64,000 nt of DNA, from NCBI GenBank assembly GCA_039818665.1, contig JBCBTJ010000005.1, positions 1 through 64,000 of the forward strand, given 5' to 3'. The stretch is from JBCBTJ01 sp039818665. GTDB taxonomy: Bacteria > Pseudomonadota > Alphaproteobacteria > Caulobacterales > Hyphomonadaceae. A program made the position numbers and the translations under genes. Below, piece by piece: positions 33,191 through 41,566 of this stretch (the first letter of the stretch is position 1; every line of letters begins with the position of its first letter). The notes beneath the pieces were generated by a model. The model made no database searches. It was not told the origin of the DNA and worked only from the letters and a program-made list of their open reading frames with translations.

Positions 33191-34662
33191 TGCGAAACAC
33201 CTGGCTTGTCTTCATGCGAGACTATCTCGGCTACGTGCGCGCCTGGGGCTTTTGGCTCGGCATTCTCGCCACCCCGCTGATCATCGCCCTGGTCGCGTTT
33301 ATCTTCACGCTCAACGCGGCAAGCCAGCCGACGCGGTACTATACGGTGATCGAGACCGGCTCGGAATTCGCCGCGGCGCTGGACCAGCGATTCGCCGAAC
33401 GGCGCGAGCGTTTGGCGCGCGCGCAAATGATCGCGCTCGAGGAGACCGGCGTTTTAGAGCGCGGCGCCGTCGCAGCGTTCGACGCGGCGCTCCAAACCGG
33501 CGCGGCTCCAGACGAGGCCGCAATTCAAGCCGGCGCGCCGGAGACGTTCTCCATACCCGAAGCCGACTTCATCCGCGTGCCCCCCCCGGCCGACACCGCC
33601 GACGCCCTGCTGCCCTGGTTGCTAGGCGAGCGCATGGTCGACGGCCCGCTAGGCGAAAAGCCGCTCTTCGCGGCGATCGTTCCGGGCGACAACGAGATCG
33701 AATATTGGAGCGAGAACGTCACGGTCGGAGGGCTGAAAGGCCAAGCCGAAGACGCCGCGACAGCCATCGCCCGCCAACGCGTCTTCAGCGCGCAAGGCGT
33801 CGACCCCGACATTCTCGAAGAGGCGCGCGCGGCCACGCCGGACGTCGTCTCGAAGCGCGCCCGCCCCGCCGAACAGCGCGCCGAGCTCGGCGACACGGTC
33901 ACCTTAGCCGACCGCGCGCCCTTCTACGCCGCCGTCGCCATCGCCTATGTGCTGTGGCTGATGATCTTCTCGGTCATCCAATATCTGCTCATGGGCACGA
34001 TCGAAGAGCGCTCAAACAAGATCTTCGACAGCCTGCTGACCGCGGTGAAGCTGCCGCAGCTGCTCGCGGGCAAACTGCTCGCAGTCTTCGCCGTCACGCT
34101 GACGCTGATGAGCGCCTGGACCATTGGCGGGACAATCATGACCCTGTTCCTCGGATCGGTCCTTCCCGCCGACGCGATGGGCGAGATCGCCTCGGTCCTT
34201 GCAGCCGTCTTGACCCCGTCCATCGTCATTCCCGCGCTGATCAGCTTCGTGCTGGGCTATCTCATGTATGGCGTGGTGTTCATGGCGCTCGGCTCGCTCT
34301 GCGACACGATCCAAGAAGCCCAGACCCTGCTCAGCCCGATGATGATGCTGTTGATGCTGCCCATGTTGATGATCGTCATCTCCTTCAACGATCTCGACTC
34401 GCCGATCGTTTCAGCCATGTCATGGGTGCCGATCTTCACGCCGTTCCTGCTCATCCTGCGCATGCCGTCGGAGCCCCCAATGTGGGAGGTCCTCGCCCAG
34501 TTCGGCCTGATGGCGGCCACCACGGCGCTGATCCTGTGGGGCGCGACCAAGGTCTACCGCGCCGGCGCGGTCCACGGCGCGGGCATCAGCGACGCCATGA
34601 GCTGGCTGAAAGGCCTGATCCCAGGTCTCGGCGGGAAGAAAGAGGCCGACGTCAAAGGGTGA
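33190..34662 (+). CDS. ABC-2 type exporter permease, NatB-like
   Basis: 490-residue membrane subunit. The first helix (about residues 15-38) is followed by a large extracytoplasmic domain (about 40-235). A cluster of five or six helices follows (about 240-470), with the family segment EERSNKIFDSLLTAVKLPQLLAGK at the helix 2-3 loop. The topology matches the NatB/ABC-2 permeases. It is translationally coupled to the ATPase. A strong bidirectional terminator lies 96 bases downstream. Confidence 0.88.
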   Translation: MRNTWLVFMRDYLGYVRAWGFWLGILATPLIIALVAFIFTLNAASQPTRYYTVIETGSEFAAALDQRFAERRERLARAQMIALEETGVLERGAVAAFDAALQTGAAPDEAAIQAGAPETFSIPEADFIRVPPPADTADALLPWLLGERMVDGPLGEKPLFAAIVPGDNEIEYWSENVTVGGLKGQAEDAATAIARQRVFSAQGVDPDILEEARAATPDVVSKRARPAEQRAELGDTVTLADRAPFYAAVAIAYVLWLMIFSVIQYLLMGTIEERSNKIFDSLLTAVKLPQLLAGKLLAVFAVTLTLMSAWTIGGTIMTLFLGSVLPADAMGEIASVLAAVLTPSIVIPALISFVLGYLMYGVVFMALGSLCDTIQEAQTLLSPMMMLLMLPMLMIVISFNDLDSPIVSAMSWVPIFTPFLLILRMPSEPPMWEVLAQFGLMAATTALILWGATKVYRAGAVHGAGISDAMSWLKGLIPGLGGKKEADVKG

Positions 34663-34757
34663 GGCGACAAAGAACAGGGCCGCGGTTGGGCGTCTCGAAC
34701 GCGGTCTCGCGGACCCCGCGGTTCTAGGCCCGCGCCGTGTCTAGGGTCCCAGGAAAC

Positions 34758-34794
34758 ACAAAAGCCCCGCCGGCTGGACCGGCGGGGCTTTTGT
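34758..34794. terminator. Bidirectional intrinsic terminator
   Basis: Perfect 16-base-pair stem (ACAAAAGCCCCGCCGG and its complement) with loop CTGGA. The A/T-rich stem ends give a T tract in both directions. It separates the convergent ABC exporter operon (plus) from rpsU (minus) and can serve both. Confidence 0.93.
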
Positions 34795-34811
34795 CATGAT
34801 GGTCGGATCGC

Positions 34812-35033
34812 TTAGTTGGACAGCAAGCCTTCGCGCTGGGCCCGTTTGCGGGCCAATTTGCGGGCGCGGCGCACGGCCTCGCCTTTTTCGCGGGCGCGCT
34901 TTTCCGAGGGCTTCTCGAAATGGTTGCGGCGCTTCATCTCGCGGAAGAGGCCTTCGCGCTGCATCTTTTTCTTCAGCGCGCGCAGCGCTTGCTCGACATT
35001 GTTGTCGCGTACGACGATCTGAACGATGGTCAA
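34812..35033 (-). CDS. rpsU: 30S ribosomal protein bS21
   Basis: 73-residue basic protein of the small ribosomal subunit, next to the anti-Shine-Dalgarno end of 16S rRNA. Clear family sequence: VVRDNNVEQALRALKKKMQR, then FEKPSEKRAREKGEA and RRARKLARKRAQREGL. The only in-frame initiation codon after an upstream TAA is TTG at 35033, which places GGAG only two bases before the start. This is unusually close and suggests weak or special initiation. The gene ends at the shared terminator and is divergent from the COQ9 gene. Confidence 0.95.
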   Translation of the reverse strand: MTIVQIVVRDNNVEQALRALKKKMQREGLFREMKRRNHFEKPSEKRAREKGEAVRRARKLARKRAQREGLLSN

Positions 35034-35143
35034 TTCTCCATAGAATTAGCGCCGGGTCGGCCGACGCGGTGATTTGTCTGCTCTTTCAAGCGAAGGCGCG
35101 CCTATATCATGGGTGACCGCTGTTGCCTACACCTGAGACGCCG

Positions 35144-35764
35144 ATGACAGACACGCCCTCCGCCCGACTCCGCGTTCGCTGGCTCGACGCGCTGCTGCCT
35201 TTGGTTCCCCTCGACGGCTGGACCGACATGGCCGCCCGGCGCGCCGCGCGCGAGGCTGGCCTGACAGACGGCGAAAAAGCGCTCGCCGCGCCCGGCGGCG
35301 TGTCGGACTTGGTCGACGCTTTCTTCGACGATGCGGAGGAAACGGCGAAAGCGGCCCTGGCTGACACAGATCTTGCGCCCCTGAAAGTCCGCGAACGGGT
35401 CGCCGCCGGCGTGCGCGCTTGGCTCGACGCGCTGGAGCCCAACCGCGAAGCCGCGCGCCGCGCGGCCGCCCGCGGCGCACTGCCCTGGGGCGCGCCGGCC
35501 GCGCTCCAACGCACCTGGTCGGTGGCCGACATGGTCTGGGCCGGCATCGGCGACGCGTCCGAGGACTATAACAAATACACCAAACGCGGGATCCTCGCCG
35601 CAATCATCCCGCCGATCACGCTCTATTGGCTGAACGAGGACGACCCGGCCAAAGTCGACGCCTTCATCGCGCGGCGCATCGAGACGGCGATGAAAGTCGG
35701 CCAGACCGGCGGGCGTTTCCTGCGCCCCATCATCGAGGCGGCGAGCCGGCCACGGCGCGCTTAG
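35144..35764 (+). CDS. COQ9 family protein
   Basis: About 206-residue protein of the COQ9/RpsU-adjacent alphaproteobacterial family. The TetR-like fold includes GWTDMAARRAAREAGLTDGE near the N-terminus. The conserved block WSVADMVWAGIGDASEDYNKYTKR and ILAAIIPPITLYWLNEDD is diagnostic. Mitochondrial COQ9 binds lipid and presents ubiquinone precursors to COQ7. A TTG at 35123 is in frame, but the ATG at 35144 is chosen. The stop overlaps the purK stop by three bases on the opposite strand. Confidence 0.9.
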   Translation: MTDTPSARLRVRWLDALLPLVPLDGWTDMAARRAAREAGLTDGEKALAAPGGVSDLVDAFFDDAEETAKAALADTDLAPLKVRERVAAGVRAWLDALEPNREAARRAAARGALPWGAPAALQRTWSVADMVWAGIGDASEDYNKYTKRGILAAIIPPITLYWLNEDDPAKVDAFIARRIETAMKVGQTGGRFLRPIIEAASRPRRA

Positions 35765-36831
35765 CGCGGTTTCACCGACACGGTGTGCGCCATTTTGCGA
35801 CCCGGCGCGGATTCGCGCTTGCCATACAGCGTGATCGACGCGCCTGAGGGCGCGGCGCCCGGCAAGGCGCAAGCGGCGTCGCCGAGATAGTTCGTCATTT
35901 CCGCATCGAACACGCGCTCGGTCGATCGGAGCGGCCATCCGGCGATCGCGCGTATATGCTGCTCGAATTGGCCCGTGAGGCAGGCCTCCGGCGTCCAATG
36001 CCCCGAATTGTGCACCCGCGGCGCGAACTCATTGGCGAGCACGCCGCCGTCGGGGGTGACGAAAAACTCCAGCGCCAGAACGCCGACATGGTCCAGCTGT
36101 TGGATCAGCCTCAAACACGCCGCTCGGGCGGCCTGAGCAGTGCCGTCGCCGATCCGCGCCGGCGCCCGCGCCGTTCGCAGAACGCCGCCCTCATGGTCGT
36201 TCTCCGAGGGATCCCAAACCGCGACCGCGCCGTCCGCGCCGCGCGCGGCAATCACGGAAACCTCCCGTTCAAACGGGCACAGCGCTTCGAGAATGCAGGG
36301 CGCGCCGCCGGCGACGGCCCAGGCCGCATCGGCGTCTGCAGGTCCGGACAGGCGCGCCTGACCTTTGCCGTCATACCCTTCGCGCCGCCGTTTTAAGATC
36401 GCCGCGCCGCCGAGCTCCGCCAGCGCGCCGCCGAGGTCGTCGCGGGTCTCGACCGCGCGATAGGCCACCGTCTCGATCCCGATCCGGTTCAGAAACCCCT
36501 TCTCCACCAAGCGGTCCTGGGAGTTTTCCAGCGACGCGACGCCGGGCCGAAGCGGCGTTCCCGCGCGCTCGATCGCCTGCGCCGCGGCGACGGGCACGTT
36601 TTCAAATTCATAGGTGACAACCTCGCAGGCCTCCGCGAACGCCGCCAGGCGGGCCTCCTCATCCCAGCCTCCGACGGTTTCGCGAGCGGCGACGCGGGCC
36701 GCCGGGCTATCGGCCTCAGGGCAATAGACGTGGACATCGAACCCCAAGCGGCCCGCCTCGAGCGCAAGCATGCGGCCAAGCTGACCTCCGCCCAGGATGC
36801 CGAGCGTCGCGGCGGGCCCGAGCGGGGTCAT
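35761..36831 (-). CDS. purK: N5-carboxyaminoimidazole ribonucleotide synthase
   Basis: 356-residue ATP-grasp enzyme of purine synthesis that carboxylates AIR to N5-CAIR. The N-terminal segment LGILGGGQLGRMLALEAGRL is the family start. VVTYEFENVP, KRRREGYDGKGQ and NEFAPRVHNSGHWTPEAC are further signature blocks. It overlaps purE by four bases (ATGA), so the two subunits are coupled. Confidence 0.96.
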   Translation of the reverse strand: MTPLGPAATLGILGGGQLGRMLALEAGRLGFDVHVYCPEADSPAARVAARETVGGWDEEARLAAFAEACEVVTYEFENVPVAAAQAIERAGTPLRPGVASLENSQDRLVEKGFLNRIGIETVAYRAVETRDDLGGALAELGGAAILKRRREGYDGKGQARLSGPADADAAWAVAGGAPCILEALCPFEREVSVIAARGADGAVAVWDPSENDHEGGVLRTARAPARIGDGTAQAARAACLRLIQQLDHVGVLALEFFVTPDGGVLANEFAPRVHNSGHWTPEACLTGQFEQHIRAIAGWPLRSTERVFDAEMTNYLGDAACALPGAAPSGASITLYGKRESAPGRKMAHTVSVKPR

Positions 36832-37325
36832 CCGTCCGGCGTCTCGGCGACGCTCTCGGTCTGCGCGGCGCGGTAGGCTTCCAAGCGGCTAGCAACGCCT
36901 TCGTCGCTGAGCGCGACGATCGCCGCCGCCATCAGGCCGGCGTTCACGGCCCCCGCCTCCCCGATCGCCAGCGTGCCGACGGGCACGCCGCGCGGCATCT
37001 GAACAATGGAGAGCAGGCTGTCCATGCCGGACAGCGTCTTGGACTCTATCGGCACGCCAAGCACCGGCACAGGCGTCATGGACGCGGTCATTCCAGGCAA
37101 ATGCGCCGCGCCGCCCGCGCCCGCGATAATCGCCTTCAAGCCGCGGCGCTTTGCGGCTTTTGCGTAGGCGGCCATGCGGTCGGGCGTGCGGTGGGCGGAG
37201 ACGATCCGCGCTTCATAGGCGACGTCCAACTCGTCCAAGACAGCGGTCGCGGCGCGCATGACCGGCCAATCGGACTGGCTGCCCATTATGACGCCGATCT
37301 GAGGCCGCTCTTGGGATGCCGACAC
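36828..37325 (-). CDS. purE: N5-CAIR mutase
   Basis: 165-residue class I PurE that converts N5-CAIR to CAIR. Motifs: IGVIMGSQSDWPVM near residues 10-23, VSAHRTPDRM with the catalytic His, and IAGAGGAAHLPGM and GVPIESKTLSGMDSLLSIVQMP. The start is GTG at 37325 with GGAGGA seven bases upstream. It heads the purE-purK operon and is divergent from ydcH across a 187-base gap holding a perfect 18-base palindrome. Confidence 0.96.
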   Translation of the reverse strand: MSASQERPQIGVIMGSQSDWPVMRAATAVLDELDVAYEARIVSAHRTPDRMAAYAKAAKRRGLKAIIAGAGGAAHLPGMTASMTPVPVLGVPIESKTLSGMDSLLSIVQMPRGVPVGTLAIGEAGAVNAGLMAAAIVALSDEGVASRLEAYRAAQTESVAETPDG

Positions 37326-37390
37326 GGGCCGTCCTCCGGAAAGCGCGCGAGAATATGGGCGCGCGCCGCCTCGTCAAGCAGCAAGTCGCC

Positions 37391-37408
37391 TGTTGCGCAT
37401 GCGCAACA
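37391..37408. promoter_or_regulatory. Perfect 18-base palindrome in the purE-ydcH intergenic region
   Basis: TGTTGCGC-AT-GCGCAACA is a perfect dyad located 65 bases upstream of the purE start and 104 bases upstream of the ydcH start. It is long enough to be a dimeric-repressor operator. I do not recognise the cognate regulator; the central AT differs from the central CG of classic PurR/LacI sites. Confidence 0.55.
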
Positions 37409-37512
37409 TCACATCTCAGGCAATCCGGGCCCGGGGCCCATGACTTGCAAGGCGGCAAGTGGTTTACTCGCCTTATTGGAGCATTGGGTTTCAGCCAGAA
37501 GAAGGAGACGCG

Positions 37513-37683
37513 ATGATGTCGCTCGAAGGCCGGAAGATTGAGCTTGCCAACAAACACCGCAAGATCGACGACGAGATCCTTCACGAACAAAAGCGACCTT
37601 CCGCCGATACGCTGCGATTGGCGGAGCTGAAACGAAAGAAACTCCGAATTAAGGAGGAGCTGCAACAACTGGGCGCGGCTTAG
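37513..37683 (+). CDS. YdcH family (DUF465) small coiled-coil protein
   Basis: 56-residue charged helical protein (start MMSLEGRKIELANKHRKIDD; later LAELKRKKLRIKEELQQL). This matches the DUF465/YdcH family, short proteins with a helical hairpin. The ATG at 37513 has AAGGAGA five bases upstream. Function is not known. Family members are often found near ribosome or purine genes in alphaproteobacteria. Confidence 0.88.
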   Translation: MMSLEGRKIELANKHRKIDDEILHEQKRPSADTLRLAELKRKKLRIKEELQQLGAA

Positions 37684-37741
37684 AGCTCTCGGAACGGCGG
37701 CGCCGCTCCTGGGGGCCGTCCGGCCCCAAAGGAGCGGTAGG

Positions 37742-38113
37742 ATGCGACAACTCTTCAACCAAGACCGCGCGCTTTCGCATGACGTGGTCAACATGGCGCT
37801 GCGCTGGATCGCGGGCCTGTTCCTCGCCGCGGGCGGGATTGGCCTGATCTTCGCCGTGATGACGATATTCAGCGGCGCCTGGCTGACGGGCTTGTTCCAA
37901 ATCGCTGCGCTGTTCGGCGGCCTGATCGCCCTCTATCTCCTGGTGCGCCTGCAGGTCGAAACGCTTTGGGCGCTGCACCGGCTGAACGATCGAATGTCTG
38001 TCTTGTCCGACGATCTGCGCCCGCGCGAGCCCGCGCCGGCGGCGCCCGCCCGCCAGAAAGCGGCGGCGAAAGCTGCGGCAAAAACGCCTGAAAAGACCGA
38101 AGAAAGCGCGTAA
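37742..38113 (+). CDS. Hypothetical two-span membrane protein with Ala/Lys-rich tail
   Basis: 123-residue protein. Two membrane helices (about residues 22-42 and 48-68) are followed by a short amphipathic region (ETLWALHRLNDRMSVLSDDL). A disordered tail rich in Ala, Pro and Lys ends the protein (about 92-123). The tail should lie in the cytoplasm and could bind nucleic acid or a partner. I do not recognise a family. It lies 58 bases after ydcH and five bases before the SDR-like gene, so it is probably cotranscribed. Confidence 0.72.
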   Translation: MRQLFNQDRALSHDVVNMALRWIAGLFLAAGGIGLIFAVMTIFSGAWLTGLFQIAALFGGLIALYLLVRLQVETLWALHRLNDRMSVLSDDLRPREPAPAAPARQKAAAKAAAKTPEKTEESA

Positions 38114-38118
38114 GCGCG

Positions 38119-38880
38119 ATGCTCGGCCCCGTCACCCTCGTCCTCGGTCTCGGCCGCGGGGTCGGCATCGCATGCGCCCGGCGCTTCGCTGAGGCCGGCC
38201 ACCGCGTGCTGGTGGCCGATTCCAACGAAACGCGCATGCAAAAGGCTGAGAACGAACTTGGCGGGCGCGTCGTGTTCCATCATGGCGAGCTGCACACCCG
38301 CCTTGGCGTCAAAAACGTCTTCGCCGCCACGCTGGAGGCCTATGACGTCGCCGACAATATCGTCGTCATCCCGCCGCTTTTCTCGCCGGAAAGCTTGGCC
38401 GACATAGAGTTCGAGACGTTCGACAAGGGACTCGCCAAAACCGCCCGGGCCGCCGTGATGACGCTGAAACTGTTCGACGAACACGTCGCGGAGCGGGAAA
38501 CCACGCCCGGTTCAGGCATCGAGCGCTCCCGCCAACGCGGCACCGCGACCTTCGTCCTCGGCCTCTCCGCGCTCCTCGCCGACCCAGGCCGGTTCACCGA
38601 AGCGTTCACCCAAGCCGCCGTCCTCGGCGCAGTGCGCGCCGGCGCTGTTGAGCTCGCCGGGTCCGGCATCCGTTGTAATGCGATCAGCGCGGTCCGCCCG
38701 CGGGCCGAAGACGACGAGCCCTGGCTGCGCCAGCGCACCCCGCTCCGCAGCGCGGCGCTCGCCGACGAAATCGCGGACGCGGCGTTTTATCTCGCCTCCC
38801 CCGCCGCTGCGATCGTCACCGGCGCGAACTTGATCCTCGACGGCGGCCGCACCGCGCTCGGCGGGGTCATGCCGGACTGA
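38119..38880 (+). CDS. Short-chain dehydrogenase fold protein lacking catalytic Tyr and Lys
   Basis: 253-residue Rossmann-fold protein. The nucleotide motif is GLGRGVGIACARRFAEAGH (residues about 10-28), an altered TGxxxGIG. The late SDR block VLGAVRAGAVELAGSGIRCN and the C-terminal DEIADAAFYLASPAAAIVTG and ILDGG are standard. Where an active SDR has Tyr-x3-Lys, this protein reads E-A-F-T-Q, so both catalytic residues are missing. It may bind NAD(P) for a structural or sensing role, as in known non-catalytic SDR relatives. It follows the small membrane protein gene closely. Confidence 0.82.
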   Translation: MLGPVTLVLGLGRGVGIACARRFAEAGHRVLVADSNETRMQKAENELGGRVVFHHGELHTRLGVKNVFAATLEAYDVADNIVVIPPLFSPESLADIEFETFDKGLAKTARAAVMTLKLFDEHVAERETTPGSGIERSRQRGTATFVLGLSALLADPGRFTEAFTQAAVLGAVRAGAVELAGSGIRCNAISAVRPRAEDDEPWLRQRTPLRSAALADEIADAAFYLASPAAAIVTGANLILDGGRTALGGVMPD

Positions 38881-38883
38881 GTC

Positions 38884-39933
38884 TCAGCGGCGGAAACAGT
38901 CCGCGACGTCTGCGAGCCAGGCCTTCGCCGCGTCGCCCCTCTCATCAAGGGAGTTTCCATGCCGGACCAAGATGAGGTCGAGGCTTGGGATCAACACCGT
39001 GAACTGCCCCTGATAGCCGTTCGCCGAAAAACTGTCGGGCCCGCACAGTCCAAGCCACCAATGCGCGCCGTAGCCGAGCGGCTCCTCCGGCGGCGTTTTC
39101 GTCGGGGTGCGGGCGTAATCGACCCAGCCTTGCGGCAGTATCCGCCGGCCGTCCCAAATCCCATCGCGCAGATAAAGCAGGCCGAACCGCGCGAAATCCC
39201 GCGCCGAGCAGAAACAGAAGGAGGAGCCGATGAAAACCCCGGCGGCGTCGAATTTCGGGATGGGCGTCCGCATGCCGATCGGGTCGAACAACTCGCGGCG
39301 CATAAACGCCTCGAACGCCTCGCCCCAGGCCCCGATCGCCCGCGACGCGCATCGCGCGACAATGTTCGACGTGCCGCTGGAATAGCTCCAAAACGTGTCC
39401 GGCGCGTGCGCCAGCGGAAACGCCGCCGCGAAGCCGGCCACATCCTCTTTGCCTTGTCCGAACAGCATCTCGATCACGTCTGACACGCCGGCGTCGACAT
39501 AGTCCTCGGCGAACTGAAGTCCGCTCGACATACGCAACAACTGGTCGAGCGTGATGACGCGGCGGGGATCCTCGGCGCCGGCCCACTCCGGAACGTCGGC
39601 CGGCGCGGCCACGTCGATCTTGTCGTCGCGCGCCAAGATCCCGATCAAGGCCTGGGTCATGCTCTTGGCCATGGACCATGACGGATAGGTCTGATCGGCC
39701 GAATAGTCGCGCCAATACCGTTCGGCGACGAGGCGGCCGGCATGGATGGCGAGGAAGGCGTGGGTCTCGCTCATCTCGTCCGGCGCGGGGTCTGCGAAGG
39801 CCTTGTCCAACAGCCTATCCAGCGCCGCGGCGTCGCACGTCTCCGGCAGCGGGCCCGTCGGCCACGCCTCGGTCGGCCAAGGCGTTCCCTCCGGCTGCCG
39901 GGGCAGCGTGACCAGATTTTCCGCAGACGCCAT
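38884..39933 (-). CDS. Serine hydrolase, class C beta-lactamase fold (EstB/NylB-like)
   Basis: 349-residue hydrolase. The nucleophile motif S87-M-A-K90 (SWSMAKSMTQALIG) is clear, with the Tyr184 motif WSYSSGTSNIVARCA and the late GYQGQFTVLIPSLDLILV as the third element. The segment order resembles 6-aminohexanoate-dimer hydrolase and related esterases rather than true beta-lactamases. No signal peptide is visible, which suggests a cytoplasmic enzyme for esters or amides. I use the ATG at 39933; the frame extends farther upstream without similarity. It is convergent with the SDR-like gene, three bases apart. Confidence 0.87.
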   Translation of the reverse strand: MASAENLVTLPRQPEGTPWPTEAWPTGPLPETCDAAALDRLLDKAFADPAPDEMSETHAFLAIHAGRLVAERYWRDYSADQTYPSWSMAKSMTQALIGILARDDKIDVAAPADVPEWAGAEDPRRVITLDQLLRMSSGLQFAEDYVDAGVSDVIEMLFGQGKEDVAGFAAAFPLAHAPDTFWSYSSGTSNIVARCASRAIGAWGEAFEAFMRRELFDPIGMRTPIPKFDAAGVFIGSSFCFCSARDFARFGLLYLRDGIWDGRRILPQGWVDYARTPTKTPPEEPLGYGAHWWLGLCGPDSFSANGYQGQFTVLIPSLDLILVRHGNSLDERGDAAKAWLADVADCFRR

Positions 39934-40054
39934 TGACCCGCTCCCTTCTTTCAGCGCGCCTATTGCACCAATGGGCCGCTTCAAGATCAAGCAGCGCAGC
40001 CCGACGCTTGAGCCGGCATACCAGGTCCGGCAGGCTGCCGACGGGAGACGCGAG

Positions 40055-40549
40055 ATGGCCGAGTTTCGATCGCACGGGCTGAAGACGCTGGGTCTTGCCG
40101 CGACCACCGGCGTATTCACAGCGATTTTCGCCGCCTCGGCGGCGGTCGCGTCGGATTCTTGGCTGTTCAGCGGTTCGCTGCTCGCCGCCGCGCTCTTGCT
40201 GGGGTTCGCGACAGCGGTGCTTATCTGGCGTGTCTTCGCCGGCGGGCCCCTCGTGAGGATCGACGACACGGGCGTCTACTTTCGGCGCCTGCGCACGACC
40301 ATTCCCTGGGAGGCGCTCGACCGCGTCGAGCGGTTCACCGCCAGAGGCGAGCACATGTTGGATTTCGTGGAATGCCGCGGCGGGCATCCTGTGTTCCATC
40401 GCGGCCGCGTCGCCCTCGGCGCCGCCGCGAACTCCATGGCCGGTCTGCCGAAACTCTGCGACAATTTCGCCGGCGTGCGCGGCGGGCTTGATGCGGTCGT
40501 CGCCGCGATCGAGCAGGTCAACCGGGTGCCGGTGACGCGCCGGGACTGA
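40055..40549 (+). CDS. Membrane protein with PH-like domain (STM3941-like)
   Basis: About 164-residue protein. Two membrane helices (about residues 10-30 and 36-60) are followed by a PH-like beta domain (GPLVRIDDTGVYFRRLRTTI, then PWEALDRVERF), as seen in the STM3941 group. The ATG at 40055 has GGGAGA seven bases upstream. An ATG at 39971 would add 28 residues and cannot be excluded. Function unknown. It converges on an HxlR regulator gene one base away. Confidence 0.68.
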   Translation: MAEFRSHGLKTLGLAATTGVFTAIFAASAAVASDSWLFSGSLLAAALLLGFATAVLIWRVFAGGPLVRIDDTGVYFRRLRTTIPWEALDRVERFTARGEHMLDFVECRGGHPVFHRGRVALGAAANSMAGLPKLCDNFAGVRGGLDAVVAAIEQVNRVPVTRRD

Positions 40550-40550
40550 G

Positions 40551-40889
40551 CTAGGCGCTGGCGGCGCGCCGAACAGGCATGTGCGCCTTTCCCCAATCCT
40601 TCAGCGCCGTCATGGCCGGGCGCAGCGCCTCGCCTTTGTCCGTCAGCACATAGTCGTAGCGTTTCGGCCGCTCGGAATAGGCGCGCTTTTCGAGAAGCCC
40701 GGCTTCAACCAATCGCGCCAAACGCCCAGCCAAGACATGCCGCGTCACGCCCAAGCTCGACTGAAACTGATCGAACCGCGAAAGCCCGAGAAAGCAATCG
40801 CGCACGATCAACAAAGTCCACCGATCGCCAAGGACCGACATGGTCCGCGCCACCGGGCAGATATCGTCGGAGAGATCGCTCCATTTCAT
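40551..40889 (-). CDS. HxlR-family transcriptional regulator
   Basis: About 112-residue winged-helix regulator. Family pattern: CPVARTMSVLGDRWTLLIVRD (residues about 12-32), then RFDQFQSSLGVTRHVLAGRL and LVEAGLLEKRAYSERPKRYDY. The ATG at 40889 is preferred over a TTG at 40898. It is divergent from a DsbA-fold isomerase gene across 71 bases, which contain TCAG-AA-CTGA (40928-40937) flanked by GTGC and GCAC, a possible operator. HxlR proteins often control an adjacent enzyme gene in response to aldehydes or quinones. Confidence 0.9.
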   Translation of the reverse strand: MKWSDLSDDICPVARTMSVLGDRWTLLIVRDCFLGLSRFDQFQSSLGVTRHVLAGRLARLVEAGLLEKRAYSERPKRYDYVLTDKGEALRPAMTALKDWGKAHMPVRRAASA

Positions 40890-40960
40890 GGGTTCCAATC
40901 CTAGACCGGTTTGATAAGAGTGCCAAATCAGAACTGACTTTAAGCACCCCGGAGGCCCGC

Positions 40961-41560
40961 ATGGCGAAGTCTTTCGAGTTTTTCTTCGACTATACCAGCC
41001 CCACGGCCTACCTCGCTTGGCATGCTTTGCCGAAGCTTCTGGAAGAGACGGGCGCGGACGTGGAGTTGCGGCCGATGTTCCTCGGCGGCGTCATGCAAGC
41101 GACCGGGAACCGTCCGCCCGGAACGGTGCCGGCCAAGGGCGCGTATATGGGCCGCGATCTTCAGCGCTGCGCCAAGCGCATCGGCGTGGAAGTGCACTCC
41201 AATCCCTATTTCCCTGTGAACACGCTCAAAGCCTTGCGAGCCACAGTCGGGCTCGGTGATGAAGACAAAGCGGCCCAGAAAGCCTTCATCGGCGCGTGTT
41301 TCGACCAGTCCTGGGGCGTTCCGGAGCCGAAAAACCTCGGTTCGGAAGACGATCTGAGACGCGTGGCGGAGATCGCCGGCGTAGATCCCGATCACGTCGC
41401 GGCCCTGGCCGGCGATGCGACGATGAAAGCGCGCTTGAAAGAAGCGACCGACGAGGCCGTGGAGCGCGGCGCTTTCGGCGCGCCCAGCTTCTTTGTCGGC
41501 GACGAGTTGTTTTTCGGCCACGACCGCATGGATTACGTCGCCGAAGCCGTGGCGGCCTAG
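40961..41560 (+). CDS. DsbA-fold 2-hydroxychromene-2-carboxylate isomerase-like protein
   Basis: 199-residue kappa-GST/DsbA-like protein. The N-terminus FEFFFDYTSPTAYLAWHALP has the Ser (in TSP) that activates glutathione in this family. RPMFLGGVMQATGNRPP and the C-terminal GAFGAPSFFVGDELFFGHDR are diagnostic. The prototype NahD isomerises an intermediate in naphthalene breakdown, but most homologues have unknown substrates. CGGAGG lies just upstream of the ATG. It is divergent from the HxlR gene, which probably regulates it. Confidence 0.88.
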   Translation: MAKSFEFFFDYTSPTAYLAWHALPKLLEETGADVELRPMFLGGVMQATGNRPPGTVPAKGAYMGRDLQRCAKRIGVEVHSNPYFPVNTLKALRATVGLGDEDKAAQKAFIGACFDQSWGVPEPKNLGSEDDLRRVAEIAGVDPDHVAALAGDATMKARLKEATDEAVERGAFGAPSFFVGDELFFGHDRMDYVAEAVAA

Positions 41561-41566
41561 ACCCGG

